Source: JAYPCI01 sp038124645 (GTDB lineage: Bacteria; Pseudomonadota; Alphaproteobacteria; Pelagibacterales; Pelagibacteraceae). From it: 64,000 nucleotides of DNA. Made by a program: the position numbers and the translations under genes. Under the pieces are notes generated by a model, which made no database searches, had not been told where the DNA came from, and saw only the letters and a program-made list of their open reading frames with translations. Positions 29,834 to 44,566 of this stretch are shown here, piece by piece (positions within the stretch are counted from its first letter, which is position 1; each line of letters begins with the position of its first letter). The stretch lies in the NCBI GenBank assembly GCA_038124645.1, contig JAYPCI010000001.1:99742-163741 (forward strand). The letters run 5' to 3'.

Positions 29834-31237
29834 ATGGAAAACAAATTTGATGTAATTGTTATAGGTGGAGGTCCCGGGGGCTATGTTTGTGCTATACGTG
29901 CTGCACAGCTAGGTCTCAAAACAGCTTGCGTTGAGTCCAGGGGGTCACTCGGGGGAACCTGTTTAAATGTTGGCTGTATTCCCTCTAAAAGTTTATTGAA
30001 TTTATCAGAAGCTTATCACAAAGCTAAAACAAGTTATTCAGGTTTAGGAATTGAGATTGATAATTTGAAACTTAATATTTCTAAAATGATGTCTAATAAA
30101 GAAAAATCGGTCGGGGCTTTAACCAAAGGTATAGAATTTTTATTTAAAAAAAATAAAGTAACTTACTTAAAGGGTAAAGGGGTCATTTTTTCAAAAAATA
30201 CCGTTGTTGTTTATAATGGTGAGAATAAATCCTCCTATGAAGCTAAAAATATTGTAATAGCTACTGGATCAGTTCCTTCCTCACTGCCCGGCATTAATAT
30301 CGATGAAGATAAAATAGTTTCTTCCACAGGTGCTTTATCTTTTAAAAATGTACCTAAACATTTAGTTGTAATTGGCGCTGGTTATATTGGTTTAGAAATG
30401 GGATCAGTTTGGTTGCGATTAGGCTCTAAGGTGACGGTGTTAGAGTATTTAGACTTTATTACGCCAGGCATGGATAGAGAAGTATCAAATGAATTTCAAA
30501 AAATATTAAAAAAGCAAGGTATGTCGTTCAAATTAAATTCAAAAGTTGAGAGCGTGCAAGTTAAAGGTGAAAATATAGAGATAACATTCACAGATAATGC
30601 CACAAAACAAAAAGATGTGATTGTTGCTGACAAAGCCTTAATTTCGGTAGGCAGAAAGCCTTATACTGAGGGACTCAATTTGAGCAAGATTGGTATAAAA
30701 AAAGACAACAAAGGATGTGTTGAAGTAAATAAAAAATTTCAGACAGCTATCAAAAATATTTATGCTATTGGTGATGTGATTAAAGGGCCTATGTTGGCTC
30801 ACAAAGCCGAGGAAGAAGGTATTGCCGTTGCAGAGATTATTGCAGGACAATCTGGACACGTTAATTATGATGTAATTCCGGGCGTTGTTTATACCTCTCC
30901 AGAAATAGCATCAATCGGTAAAACCGAAGAACAATTAAAGCAAGAAAAAATTGATTATCGAGTAGGAAAGTTTCCTTTTTTAGCCAACTCGAGAGCCAAA
31001 GTTACAAATGAAACAGAAGGGTTTGTTAAAATTTTAGCTGATGCTAAAACTGATCGAATATTAGGTGTGCACATGATCGGTCCACACACAGGTGAAATGA
31101 TTGCTGAAATGGCTGTCGCTATGGAATTTGGAGCTAGCTCAGAAGATATCGCTAGAATTTGCCATGCCCACCCAACGCATACAGAAGCTATTCGAGAAGC
31201 AGCTCTAGCTGTTGATAAGAGACCTATACATTTTTAA
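29834..31237 (+). CDS. lpd: Dihydrolipoyl dehydrogenase (E3)
   Basis: FAD enzyme that reoxidises dihydrolipoamide with NAD. 467 aa. FAD motif VIGGGPGGYVCAIRAAQLG; redox-active Cys43 and Cys48 in GGTCLNVGCIPSK; NAD-binding VIGAGYIGLEMGSVW; C-terminal active-site HAHPTHTEAIREA. Starts 3 bases after sucB. Placed with the sucAB complex, though E3 can also serve pyruvate dehydrogenase and the glycine cleavage system. Confidence 0.98.
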   Translation: MENKFDVIVIGGGPGGYVCAIRAAQLGLKTACVESRGSLGGTCLNVGCIPSKSLLNLSEAYHKAKTSYSGLGIEIDNLKLNISKMMSNKEKSVGALTKGIEFLFKKNKVTYLKGKGVIFSKNTVVVYNGENKSSYEAKNIVIATGSVPSSLPGINIDEDKIVSSTGALSFKNVPKHLVVIGAGYIGLEMGSVWLRLGSKVTVLEYLDFITPGMDREVSNEFQKILKKQGMSFKLNSKVESVQVKGENIEITFTDNATKQKDVIVADKALISVGRKPYTEGLNLSKIGIKKDNKGCVEVNKKFQTAIKNIYAIGDVIKGPMLAHKAEEEGIAVAEIIAGQSGHVNYDVIPGVVYTSPEIASIGKTEEQLKQEKIDYRVGKFPFLANSRAKVTNETEGFVKILADAKTDRILGVHMIGPHTGEMIAEMAVAMEFGASSEDIARICHAHPTHTEAIREAALAVDKRPIHF

Positions 31238-31260
31238 TAGAAAAAATAATACACTTAAGA

Positions 31261-32389
31261 ATGCAATACCCAGTGTTGTTACCAAATATATTATCTAAGC
31301 CTTTAACTTATGAGAGTAATCTAAAAGATTTATCGCCCGGTGATATTGTTGTTGTACCTTTAGGAAAAAAAAAAAGAGAACTCGGTGTCATTTGGGATAA
31401 ATTAGAAATTACATCTAAAAAATTTAAAATAAAAAAAATTTTAAATAAATTTCATAACTTAAAAATCAAAAAAGAACTTATTAAATTTGTAAACTGGTTT
31501 GCTACTTATAATTTATGTCCAAGAGGTATGGTTATAAANNNNNNNNNNNNNNNNNNNNNNNNNNNNNNNNNNNNNNNNNNNNNNNNNNNNNNNNNNNNNN
31601 NNNNNNNNNNNNNNNNNNNNNNNNNNNNNNNNNNNNNNGAATACAGAAAATAATAATGAATTTATTGAATATGGTATTGGTGTAGAAAAATTAGAGGAGA
31701 TTATAAAAAATTTATTTCCTCAAAAACGTATAATTACTTTATCAAGTGATTTGATTAAACAAAAAAAACAAAAAGATTTACTTTTAAAACTTGAAAGTGG
31801 TTTTTATGATATAATTATTGCTACACAAATAATTGCGAAAGGATTTAATTTTCCAAAATTGAATTGTATTGTTGTCCCTGACATAGATTTTTCAAAAGCT
31901 GGTTATGATTTAAGATCTAATGAAAAAAATATGCAATTATACACTCAGTTGGCGGGAAGAGCAGGACGATACTCTAAAAAATCTTCAATCATATTTCAAA
32001 CTTTTTTCCCACAAAATAAAACTCTGGAATTTCTAGCAAATCATCAAATTCAACAATTTTCCGATAATGAGATGACGGTTAGAGAAAAAAATATTTTACC
32101 ACCTTTCTCAAGGCTGATTTCATGTATAATTTCTAGTAGCAACCAAAGTTTGTGCAATGATGGTGCAATGCAATTAAAAAAAAAATTTTTAGAGCTGAAA
32201 AATTGTAAAGTTTTAGGTCCTGTGCAATCGCCAATTTTTAAATTAAGAAACCAATATAGGTCTAGGTTGCTACTTAAATTTAATAGCGACAATTTTATCC
32301 AAAAAGAGTTAATGATTTTGATGAAAAATCTAAATATTTCAAAACAAATTAAACTTACGGTTGATGTAGATCCAATTAATTTTACTTAA
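31261..32389 (+). CDS. priA: Primosomal protein N' (PriA helicase), interrupted by gap
   Basis: Replication-restart helicase. About 93 residues before the gap match the PriA N-terminal DNA-binding domain (MQYPVLLPNILSKPLTY, LSPGDIVVVPLG). After the gap, frame 31640-32389 matches the C-terminal helicase lobe: YGIGVEKLEEII, IIIATQIIAKGFNFP, VVPDIDFSKAGYD, and QLAGRAGRY. PriA proteins are usually 650-750 aa; about 343 residues are visible, so the missing part (Walker A/B lobe and zinc region) is far longer than the 100 N shown. It is not evidence of a deletion. It starts 23 bases after lpd; atpH follows after 76 bases. Confidence 0.88.
31539..31638. other. Assembly gap (100 N) within priA
   Basis: Exactly 100 N replacing the middle of priA. 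Comparison with normal PriA length suggests that about 0.9-1.2 kb is missing, so coordinates downstream are not true genomic distances. Confidence 0.95.
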
Positions 32390-32465
32390 TTAAAAACCAA
32401 AATTTCTTGATCATAAATTATGGTTATGATACGACACCTTAGTTTATCAAATTCATTTTATTAGA

Positions 32466-33023
32466 GTGAGCGCTATAAAAAATTTTTCAGAAGAAACAGC
32501 TTCCAGATATGCTCTGGCATTGTACGAGCTAGCCAAAGAGTCAGGTAGTTTAGACCAAATCAGCGATCAATCTAAAGCATTAGAACATTTATGTAAAAAG
32601 AGTTCTGAAATTAAAAGTTACCTTAGTAATCCATCAGAGACAATTGAAAGCCACAAGCAATTTATTAATGTATTAGAAAAAGAAATTCGTTTGCATGAAA
32701 ATTTAAACAAATTTTTGAACTTACTTGCATCAAAAAGAAGATTTTTTTATCTAAAAAATATCTTAAACCAGTTTTTAAAAATTGTTTCAGCAAATAAAGG
32801 TGAGGTTAATTTAATGATTACTACAGCCAAAGAGTTGAGCAATGAAGATGTAAATAAAATTAAAAATGAAATTTCAAAAGAAATGGGTACTGATCTTAAA
32901 TTAGATTATGAGTTTGATAAAAGTTTAATAGGTGGAGCAAAAGTACAAATAGGGAGTTTATTAATTGATACATCAATTAAAAACAAATTAGAGAAAATTT
33001 CATCAAATTTAATAGAGAAATAA
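32466..33023 (+). CDS. atpH: F1 ATP synthase delta subunit
   Basis: Peripheral-stalk subunit joining F1 to the b subunits. 185 aa, starting with GTG at 32466 ([22 protein letters not shown] is the usual family start). The C-terminal region [19 protein letters not shown] and the glycine-rich end [23 protein letters not shown] are diagnostic. First gene of atpHAGDC; the F0 genes are not in this window. The 76-base space upstream holds AT-rich sequence with possible but unconvincing promoter matches. Confidence 0.96.
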   Translation: MSAIKNFSEETASRYALALYELAKESGSLDQISDQSKALEHLCKKSSEIKSYLSNPSETIESHKQFINVLEKEIRLHENLNKFLNLLASKRRFFYLKNILNQFLKIVSANKGEVNLMITTAKELSNEDVNKIKNEISKEMGTDLKLDYEFDKSLIGGAKVQIGSLLIDTSIKNKLEKISSNLIEK

Positions 33024-33024
33024 A

Positions 33025-34563
33025 ATGGATATAAACCCTTCAGAAATAACAAAAATATTAAAAGAGCAAATTAAAAATTTTGGACAGACAGCTGAAGTTT
33101 CAGAGGTTGGTAAAGTTTTATCAATCGGGGATGGTATTGCCAGAGTATATGGTTTGGATAATGTACAAGCAGGGGAACTTGTTAAGTTTGAAGATGGTAC
33201 TAATGGCATGGCTTTAAACTTGGAAAAAGATAATGTCGGTGTTGTTTTATTTGGTGATGACCGAAATATTAAAGAGGGTGATACAGTAAAAAGAACCGGA
33301 ACTATTGTTGACGTACCAGTTGGTAAAGCTTTACTTGGCAGGGTTGTTGATGCTTTAGGTAATCCAATTGATGGTAAAGGTGCTCTCACTGGCAAAGTTG
33401 AAAGAAAACGAGTAGAAGTTAAAGCACCAGGAATTATACCTAGACAATCGGTAAGCGAACCAATGCAGACAGGACTAAAAGCAATTGACAGTTTAATACC
33501 TGTTGGAAGAGGTCAGCGTGAACTAATAATTGGTGACCGACAAACTGGCAAAACTGCAGTTGCGATTGACACTATCATTAATCAGAAGTCAATTAATCAA
33601 AGTAATGATGAAAAGAAAAAACTTTATTGTGTTTATGTTGCCATTGGTCAAAAGAGATCAACTGTTGCTCAAATTGTGAAAACTTTAGAGGAAGCTGGCG
33701 CTTTGGAATATTCAATTGTCGTTTCTGCAACAGCATCGGACTCTGCACCGTTACAGTTTTTAGCTCCTTATACAGGATGTACAATGGGAGAATACTTCAG
33801 AGATAATGGTATGCATGCTTTGATTATTTATGATGATTTATCGAAACAAGCTGTGGCTTACAGGCAAATGTCTTTATTATTAAGAAGACCCCCAGGAAGA
33901 GAAGCTTATCCAGGAGATGTATTTTATTTACATAGTCGATTATTAGAAAGAGCAGCAAAATTAAGTGATAAAAATGGTGGTGGTTCACTAACAGCATTAC
34001 CAGTAATTGAGACACAAGCAGGAGACGTTTCTGCCTATATTCCAACAAACGTAATTTCAATTACTGATGGTCAAATATTTTTAGAAACAGAGTTATTTAA
34101 TCAGGGTATCAGACCTGCAGTAAATGTTGGTCTATCGGTATCTAGAGTAGGATCTGCAGCACAAACTAAGGCAATGAAAAAAGTTGCAGGCTCAATTAAA
34201 TTAGAACTTGCTCAATACAGAGAAATGGCAGCATTTGCCCAGTTCGGTTCTGATTTAGATGCATCAACACAAAAATTATTGAATAGAGGATCAAAACTTA
34301 CCGAACTTTTAAAACAAAACCAGTATTCTCCAATGACAGTTGCTGAACAAGTAATTTCAGTATTTTCAGGGGTAAAAGGATATTTGGATGATGTAGCGTT
34401 AAACAAAATTAAGTCATTTGAGACTGGCCTTTTAGATTTTGTAAAATCTAACCATTCAGATTTGATTGATAAGATCCAATCAAGTGGAAAGCTCGAAGCA
34501 GACGATGAAGAGCAATTAAATAAAATTATTGCTAATTTTAAAAAAGAAACATTTAAGAATTAA
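33025..34563 (+). CDS. atpA: F1 ATP synthase alpha subunit
   Basis: Non-catalytic nucleotide-binding subunit of F1. 512 aa. P-loop [13 protein letters not shown] (about residues 170-182), the signature [17 protein letters not shown] and [29 protein letters not shown]. The N-terminal helix ([15 protein letters not shown]) contacts the delta subunit. Starts one base after atpH and ends two bases before atpG. Works with AtpD, whose gene is two genes downstream. Confidence 0.98.
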   Translation: MDINPSEITKILKEQIKNFGQTAEVSEVGKVLSIGDGIARVYGLDNVQAGELVKFEDGTNGMALNLEKDNVGVVLFGDDRNIKEGDTVKRTGTIVDVPVGKALLGRVVDALGNPIDGKGALTGKVERKRVEVKAPGIIPRQSVSEPMQTGLKAIDSLIPVGRGQRELIIGDRQTGKTAVAIDTIINQKSINQSNDEKKKLYCVYVAIGQKRSTVAQIVKTLEEAGALEYSIVVSATASDSAPLQFLAPYTGCTMGEYFRDNGMHALIIYDDLSKQAVAYRQMSLLLRRPPGREAYPGDVFYLHSRLLERAAKLSDKNGGGSLTALPVIETQAGDVSAYIPTNVISITDGQIFLETELFNQGIRPAVNVGLSVSRVGSAAQTKAMKKVAGSIKLELAQYREMAAFAQFGSDLDASTQKLLNRGSKLTELLKQNQYSPMTVAEQVISVFSGVKGYLDDVALNKIKSFETGLLDFVKSNHSDLIDKIQSSGKLEADDEEQLNKIIANFKKETFKN

Positions 34564-34565
34564 TT

Positions 34566-36878
<2,313 letters not shown>

Positions 36879-36879
<1 letters not shown>

Positions 36880-37268
36880 TGTCTAAATTTAAATTAGAAA
36901 TTATTTCTCCGGAAAAAACTCTATATGAAGCAGAGGTAGATGAAGTAGAGATTCCTGGCTTTGAGGGAAATATGACCATATTACGCGATCATATAAATTT
37001 AGTAACATTTGTACGACCAGGCATCATTACGGTGACCAACAATTCAAAGACGAAGAAATTTTATATAGAAAACGGAACTATTGAGTTTGAAAATAATAAT
37101 CTTCTAATATTATCAAGTCAGGTTTATGATTTAGAAAAAACTAATGTTTCAGAGTTGAAAAAATTATTAAATGAGCAGAGCGATCTTGATAGCGATCCAA
37201 ATAAATTTACTGATAAAGAGCAATATATAAATTTTTATAAGAAGGATACTTTAGAAAATATCAATTAA
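36879..37268 (+). CDS. atpC: F1 ATP synthase epsilon subunit
   Basis: Regulatory subunit on the central stalk. 129 aa with the N-terminal beta sandwich (FKLEIISPEKTLYEAEVDEVEIPGFEG) and a short C-terminal helical part (NVSELKKLLNEQ). The C-terminal helices are less regular than in E. coli, so ATPase inhibition by the extended form is uncertain. Overlaps the atpD stop by one base. Its 3' end overlaps convergent rppH by 8 bases; no terminator is visible. Confidence 0.95.
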
Positions 37269-37728
37269 TAAATTGAATGATTTCTTTTGAAAGTTGCGCG
37301 TATAGATCTTTTTTAAAATCTACTATCGTTTTAACCAATTCTTCAACTTCAACCCACTTCCATTCAACAAATTCCCCATTTTTAAGATCTAGATTAATTT
37401 GATTATCATTTCCGCTATATCGTAATATAAACCAAGTTTGAATTTGTCCTTTATATTTTCCACCCCAAATTTTTCCTAATAGTTCTTTTGGAAGAAGGTA
37501 ACTATATTGTTTGTCTAGTTTTTTACAAATTTCAAAATCTTTTTGAATTCCAGTTTCTTCATGTAGTTCACGTATTAACGCATCATCTTCATTTTCACCT
37601 TCATCGATACCGCCCTGTGGCATCTGCCATTTATTTGTTGGATAATCTCTTCGCTTACCAACAAATATTTTATTGTGCTGATTAAGAATGATAATTCCAA
37701 CTCCTTTTCTAAAAGGAAGATCAGTCAT
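37261..37728 (-). CDS. rppH: RNA pyrophosphohydrolase (Nudix)
   Basis: Removes pyrophosphate from 5' ends of RNA to start decay. 155 aa. The complete Nudix box GGIDEGENEDDALIRELHEETGI is present at about residues 40-62, with the RppH-type start RKGVGIIILNQHNKIFVGKR and NKWQMPQGG just before. The end region QLSKEIIQFIN is typical. It is last in a long minus-strand run ending head-on with atpC; ctpA is upstream with no space. Confidence 0.93.
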   Translation of the reverse strand: MTDLPFRKGVGIIILNQHNKIFVGKRRDYPTNKWQMPQGGIDEGENEDDALIRELHEETGIQKDFEICKKLDKQYSYLLPKELLGKIWGGKYKGQIQTWFILRYSGNDNQINLDLKNGEFVEWKWVEVEELVKTIVDFKKDLYAQLSKEIIQFIN

Positions 37729-38873
37729 TATGAAAGGAATAATTTTAGAGCGTAATTTAATTGGTTATCGTCAACTGATCCAATATCAAATAAGTCTTCA
37801 CTTTCCTCAACAAAGATATCAGGTAGAACTCCAACCTCTGATATTGATTTTCCAGAAGGTAAATAATATTTTGAAATCGTTAGTCGAATTCCACCACCAT
37901 TACGTAGAGGTATAATTGATTGAACAGAACCTTTACCATAAGTTTTTTCACCCAAGATAATAGCTCGTTTATGATCTTTAAGGGCACCTGCAACTATTTC
38001 TGAGGCTGAGGCAGAACCTTGATTGATTAAAACTATTAATGGTTTTCCAGAGATGCCATCGCCATTTTTGGCAAAGTATCTTCTAGACTCTAGTATCTTT
38101 CTTCCTTTAGTGGATACAATTTCACCTTGGTTTAAAAAAAAGTCAGTTATACTTATCGCTTGGGTTAGTAGTCCACCTGGATTATTTCGTAAATCCAAAA
38201 TATAGCCTAGAGGTTTTTCTTTTTTCTCAAAATTATTAATTTTTTCAAACAATTGATTATTAGAATTTTCATTAAAAGATTTTAACCTTAAATAAGCAAT
38301 ATTATTTTTTTCACCTAAAATTTTTGCCTCAACGGATCTAACTTCAATGATCGCTCGAGTGATTACAAATTCAAGAGATTTTTTTTGTCCTGGTCTTCTT
38401 ACCGTCAACGTAATGTTAGTGTTAATTGGACCACGCATCAGTTTTACAGCATCAAAAAGAGATTTACCTTGCACTTGCTCATTATCTATTTTGACTATGT
38501 AGTCACCTGCTTTAATACCCACCTTAGCAGCTGGCGAGCCATCAATTGGAGATATAACTTTCACCACACCAGCCTCCATTCCGATTTCAATTCCAAGTCC
38601 ACCAAATTCACCTTTAGTATCCGTCTGCATGTCTTCAAAAGTTTCTAAATTCATGTAAGCAGAATATGGGTCTAGAGATTGTAAGACCCCATTGATTGCC
38701 GAGTCCATTAATTCTGCTTGGTCTACTTCATCAACATATTCATTTTGGATTTGTTCTAAAACTTCACTAAATAAATCAATTTTTTCATAGATAGTTTTTT
38801 TTTCAGCTCCATAGCTATAGTTGAAATAAAATAAAGAAGAAATTAGTTGTAGGAATATTAATTTTTTAAACAT
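37728..38873 (-). CDS. ctpA: C-terminal processing peptidase (S41 family)
   Basis: Periplasmic serine peptidase with a signal sequence at residues 1-23 (LIFLQLISSLFYFNYSYGA). PDZ domain about residues 80-160 (GGLGIEIGMEAGVVKVISPIDGSPA, KAGDYIVKIDNE). Catalytic serine in NQGSASASEIVAGAL and lysine in GEKTYGKGSVQ. 381 aa, somewhat shorter than the usual 430-450 because the C-terminal tail is reduced. Substrates are typically cell-wall hydrolases or lipoproteins; not known here. Start and stop each share a base with rsfS and rppH. Confidence 0.94.
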   Translation of the reverse strand: MFKKLIFLQLISSLFYFNYSYGAEKKTIYEKIDLFSEVLEQIQNEYVDEVDQAELMDSAINGVLQSLDPYSAYMNLETFEDMQTDTKGEFGGLGIEIGMEAGVVKVISPIDGSPAAKVGIKAGDYIVKIDNEQVQGKSLFDAVKLMRGPINTNITLTVRRPGQKKSLEFVITRAIIEVRSVEAKILGEKNNIAYLRLKSFNENSNNQLFEKINNFEKKEKPLGYILDLRNNPGGLLTQAISITDFFLNQGEIVSTKGRKILESRRYFAKNGDGISGKPLIVLINQGSASASEIVAGALKDHKRAIILGEKTYGKGSVQSIIPLRNGGGIRLTISKYYLPSGKSISEVGVLPDIFVEESEDLFDIGSVDDNQLNYALKLFLS

Positions 38874-39220
38874 TAAATTGAAATTTTCTCTGATATTAGT
38901 GGTTCATGCCATATTTTTTCTAAATCGTAAAATTTTCTTTTTTGTGGATGAAATAAATGAATGATAATATCTAAAGCATCTACTAACTTCCATTCATCAC
39001 TATGTTTTCCTTCAATTCTAGCGTTGTCTATACCTATTTTTTTTAATTCAGAAACTAAATTTTCTGACAGTGATTGAAGATGTCGAGAAGAAGTTCCAGA
39101 TGCAACGATCATATAATCAGCAATAGATGTTTTTTTCTTTAGATCAATGGTAACAATATCGGAAGCTTTATTTTGATTAAGATTTTTTTCAATAACTTCT
39201 TTAAGATTTTCAATATCCAT
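38873..39220 (-). CDS. rsfS: Ribosome silencing factor RsfS
   Basis: Binds L14 and blocks subunit joining when nutrients are low. 115 aa with the DUF143/RsfS core: DIVTIDLKKKTSIADYMIVASGTSSRHLQSLSENL and GKHSDEWKLVDALDIIIHLFHPQKRKFYDLEKIW. Lies between nadD and ctpA; in other alphaproteobacteria rlmH usually follows rsfS, but there is no room for it here. Start seven bases after nadD stop. Confidence 0.94.
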   Translation of the reverse strand: MDIENLKEVIEKNLNQNKASDIVTIDLKKKTSIADYMIVASGTSSRHLQSLSENLVSELKKIGIDNARIEGKHSDEWKLVDALDIIIHLFHPQKRKFYDLEKIWHEPLISEKISI

Positions 39221-39227
39221 TAATTCT

Positions 39228-39755
39228 TTATCTTAAATAATTTCTTTTAATTTGAGAAGAAGAAATATTGATAACTTTATTGTTTAAAAACATAATATTA
39301 TTGCTCACTATTTGATCACGATATTTCTTTTTTAAGTGACCTAGATTTTTATTCCTTTTGATTACAATTATTTTAACCAATTGAAGAATTGATTTGTAGC
39401 TTTTCCATTTGTGAAAAGTTTTTAACGAGTCAGAACCCATTATAAAATAATATATTTTTTTTTTATTTGTCATATACCTTAAGCTATTTATAAGTTTATT
39501 TGACTTTACTTTGTCTTCTATAAACTTAGCACTAATAAATCTTTCATTTTTAAGTAGTTGAGTACATCTTTTTTTTCTATCTAATAATGAAAAATAAGTC
39601 TTTTTTTTGAGAGGATTTTTTTTGGTAATAAGCCAGATTATTTTGCTCATTTTAAATTTTTTTTTAGCTAATTTTGAAATTAGCAAATGTCCGATGTGGG
39701 GTGGATCAAAACTTCCTCCAAGAATACCAATTTTATCTTTTTTAATTTTGTTCAT
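39228..39755 (-). CDS. nadD: Nicotinate-nucleotide adenylyltransferase
   Basis: Forms deamido-NAD from nicotinate mononucleotide and ATP. 175 aa, slightly short. Nucleotidyltransferase motif GGSFDPPHIGHLLI at about residues 14-27, and the C-terminal INISSSQIKR replaces the usual ISSTxIR. The middle is lysine-rich. Located between proA and rsfS in the conserved obg-proB-proA-nadD-rsfS order. Confidence 0.93.
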   Translation of the reverse strand: MNKIKKDKIGILGGSFDPPHIGHLLISKLAKKKFKMSKIIWLITKKNPLKKKTYFSLLDRKKRCTQLLKNERFISAKFIEDKVKSNKLINSLRYMTNKKKIYYFIMGSDSLKTFHKWKSYKSILQLVKIIVIKRNKNLGHLKKKYRDQIVSNNIMFLNNKVINISSSQIKRNYLR

Positions 39756-39761
39756 TTATGT

Positions 39762-40999
39762 CTATGAACGAACCGTCCCTTTACCGACAACAATATATTT
39801 ATAGGATGTTAATTGATTTATTCCAACCGGACCTCTTGGTGGTAATTTATTTGTAGAAATTCCAATTTCTCCACCAAAACCAAACTCACCACCATCTGCA
39901 AATTGAGTTGAAGCATTGTGCATCACGATAGAGCTATTTACGCTATCCTTAAAATTTTGCGCAGTTTTAGCATCTTCTGTAATAATACAATCAGTATGCA
40001 TAGTACCAAAATTGAGAATATGATTGATAGCCTCATCTACATTTTTAACAGCTCTTACAGATATTTTTTTGTCTAAATATTCTGTTGACCAATCTTTAAA
40101 TTTTGCAGCTTTGAATTTATTTTTAAAGACTCGATTAACCTTTTGATCAGCAATTATTTCACAACCTAAATTCTGTAAACTATTAATAATTTTAATGCCC
40201 TTAGTTTTTAAGATGCTTTCATGAATTAATAAAGTTTCTGCAGCACCACAAATACTTGTTCTTCTCATTTTTGAGTTATTTACTACTTTTATAGCTTTGT
40301 TAAGGTCTGCTTTTTTATCTACATAAACATGACAAATACCTTCTAAGTGCCCTATGACATGTACGTTCGAAAGGGTTTGCACTTTTTGAACAAGACTTCT
40401 GCCTCCCCGAGGCACAATTACATCGATATAATTTTTCATTTTTGAGAGAATATAGTCAACCATCTTTCGATTTTTACTTGCTACAAATTGTACACAATTT
40501 TGATTGACACTATTTTTTTTCAAGGCTTGTCTAAATAAATCTGAAAGAATTTTATTAGAATTGTAGGCTTCACTTCCGCCTCTTAAAATAACAACATTCC
40601 CTGACTTTAAACATAAAGCTGCAACATCGCACGTCACATTTGGTCTGCTTTCATAAATAACTCCAATGACACCTATTGGAATAGAAACTTTATTAATTGT
40701 TAAACCATTAGATCTTTTCCATTTTTCCAAAACTCTATTAATTGGGCTTTTAAATTTAATTATCTCTTGAATAGATTTTATAATTGAATTTAACCTTTGT
40801 TCAGTAAGCATGAGACGATCCACCATGCTTTTTCTTTGGCAAAATTTTATATCTTTAGCATTCTCTTTTAATATTCTTTTTTTATTCTTGATAAGAAGTT
40901 TTTTATAAGTAGATAAAACATAGTTAATTTTTTTATCACTTATATTTTTTAATTGTGTTTGTGCTACTTTAGCATTCTTACCTATTTGGATTAAATATT

Positions 41000-41003
<4 letters not shown>
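39762..41003 (-). CDS. proA: Glutamate-5-semialdehyde dehydrogenase
   Basis: Reduces glutamyl-5-phosphate to the semialdehyde in proline synthesis. 413 aa. Catalytic cysteine in MRRTSICGAAETLL, NADPH region IYESRPNVTCDVAALCLKSGNVVILRGGSEA, and VPRGGRSLVQKV. Start overlaps the proB stop by four bases, so ProB and ProA are coupled. C-terminal LPPRGPVGINQLTSYKYIV is family-typical. Confidence 0.97.
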
Positions 41004-43085
<2,082 letters not shown>

Positions 43086-43104
43086 TTACTATTTATACTT
43101 TAGT

Positions 43105-43359
43105 TTAATTGGGAATTACAGAAACAAACGTTCTGTTTAATTTTGACTTCTTAAATTTTACTTTACCTTTTACGAGTGAATAAATGGAATGGTCTTTGCC
43201 CATCCCAACATTTTGTCCTGGATGAATTTTAGTTCCTCTTTGGCGTACAATAATATTTCCTGGAATCACTACCTGGTCACCGTATCTTTTGACACCAAGT
43301 CTTCGACCTATACTATCTCTTCCGTTTTTCGATGAGCCGCCAGCTTTTTTTGTTGCCAT
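43105..43359 (-). CDS. rpmA: 50S ribosomal protein L27
   Basis: L27 reaches the peptidyl transferase centre. 84 aa. The N-terminus [29 protein letters not shown] is diagnostic, with no cleavable leader. [24 protein letters not shown] follows. Cotranscribed after rplU with a five-base gap. Confidence 0.98.
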   Translation of the reverse strand: MATKKAGGSSKNGRDSIGRRLGVKRYGDQVVIPGNIIVRQRGTKIHPGQNVGMGKDHSIYSLVKGKVKFKKSKLNRTFVSVIPN

Positions 43360-43364
43360 TTATA

Positions 43365-43757
43365 TTAACCTTTAGTTTTTTCTTTAGTTTCTTTTTTCTT
43401 CACTTCTTTCTTTGGTAGTTCTTTGCCTTCAAGCACTCCAGATTTTGAAGCTATCTTTAAAATTTGAATTTTTGACATTTGTTGTCTATGTCCATTCTTT
43501 TTTCTATAGTGCTTTCTTCTCTTCTTCTTAAAAACTAAAACTTTTCTTTCTTTAGTATTAGCTAAAATTTTTGCCTCAACATAAGCACCATCTACTAAAG
43601 GTGATCCAATTTCAGTGTTGTTATTGTTGTTTAACAACAACACGTTTTTTAGTTTAACAGTTTTACCAGCCTCCTCAGCTAGTAAATCAACTTTTAAAAT
43701 TTTACTAGGAGTGACTTTATACTGCTTACCACCGGTTTCAATAATTGCGAAATTCAT
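43365..43757 (-). CDS. rplU: 50S ribosomal protein L21
   Basis: Binds 23S rRNA. The core (residues 1-103) has MNFAIIETGGKQYKV, GSPLVDGAYVEAKIL and FKKKRRKHYRKKNGHRQQMSKIQI. A Lys/Glu-rich C-terminal tail of about 25 residues (KELPKKEVKKKETKEKTKG) makes it 130 aa. A consensus promoter lies immediately upstream and predicts a 5' leader of only about four bases. First gene of rplU-rpmA-obg. Confidence 0.96.
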   Translation of the reverse strand: MNFAIIETGGKQYKVTPSKILKVDLLAEEAGKTVKLKNVLLLNNNNNTEIGSPLVDGAYVEAKILANTKERKVLVFKKKRRKHYRKKNGHRQQMSKIQILKIASKSGVLEGKELPKKEVKKKETKEKTKG

Positions 43758-43767
43758 AATTTTTTGG

Positions 43768-43795
43768 AATATAACTAGCTGGGGTTTTAAGTCAA
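43768..43795 (-). promoter_or_regulatory. Sigma70 promoter of rplU, near-leaderless
   Basis: On the minus strand TTGACT (43795-43790), a 16-base spacer, and TATATT (43773-43768). With a usual six-base discriminator, transcription starts near 43761, about four bases before the rplU ATG at 43757. No Shine-Dalgarno sequence fits between. It sits in the 47-base space after gloB. Confidence 0.75.
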
Positions 43796-43804
43796 GGACT
43801 TTCG

Positions 43805-44566
43805 TTAAAAATTATCTTTTAAATCTCTCAATTTTTTGAAAACTTCAAAACTATCTTTTTTTTTAAACCCTAGTTTTTTTGCAATTATCTCGTTGTCTGA
43901 TCTTAAAAAAATATTAGTTTTTATTTCATCACCTATACTTGTGGGAATAGATGGCAAATTTTCTGTTCTTAATTTTTTTAAGAATTCAGCTTTCTTATTT
44001 AAATTTTCATTTTCAGTATCAAAAGTTTTACAAAATTCAAAATTTTTCTGAGTATATTCATGACCACAATACATTAAAGTATCACTAGGTAATTTCTTTA
44101 ATTTCATTAGGGAGTTATACATCTCTTCCATTGTACCTTCAAAAACTCTACCACAGCCCAAAGAAAAAAGTGTATCTCCTGTAAAAACAGTTTTATGTTC
44201 TTTGGAATAGTAACAGATATGGTTTGCAGTATGACCAGGAAGCGAGATAATTTCAAAATTTATTTTTCCTAATTGGAAATCACTATTATCATCTAATAAT
44301 ATATCAATTGCTGGTATTCGATTTGCATCAGCTTTATTTCCTACAACTTTACATTTATATTTTGCCTTGAGATCAATGTTACCTCCAACATGATCAAAAT
44401 GATGGTGAGTGATTAAAATATAATCTATTTTTTTGTATGTTTGATTTATAAAATTATCAATCGGTTTGAACTCTGAGGGGTCAATGATACCTACAGTATT
44501 AGTTTTTTCATCAAAAATTGAGTATGAGTAATTATCACTTAGACATTTAATTATATTGATTTTCAT
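43805..44566 (-). CDS. gloB: Hydroxyacylglutathione hydrolase (glyoxalase II)
   Basis: Metallo-beta-lactamase fold enzyme that hydrolyses lactoylglutathione. 253 aa. Metal motif LITHHHFDHVGG, GHTANHICYY, TGDTLFSLGCGRVFEGT, and CGHEYTQKNFEF with the C-terminal substrate domain (FLRSDNEIIAKKL). Adjacent to metW without spacing. The gloB-metW-metX arrangement recurs in alphaproteobacteria. Confidence 0.95.
   Translation of the reverse strand: MKINIIKCLSDNYSYSIFDEKTNTVGIIDPSEFKPIDNFINQTYKKIDYILITHHHFDHVGGNIDLKAKYKCKVVGNKADANRIPAIDILLDDNSDFQLGKINFEIISLPGHTANHICYYSKEHKTVFTGDTLFSLGCGRVFEGTMEEMYNSLMKLKKLPSDTLMYCGHEYTQKNFEFCKTFDTENENLNKKAEFLKKLRTENLPSIPTSIGDEIKTNIFLRSDNEIIAKKLGFKKKDSFEVFKKLRDLKDNF

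Noticed and set aside
32390..32465. A defined promoter for the ATP synthase operon
   Set aside because: Several partial -35/-10 matches exist, but none has good spacing and both boxes; not reported as a feature.
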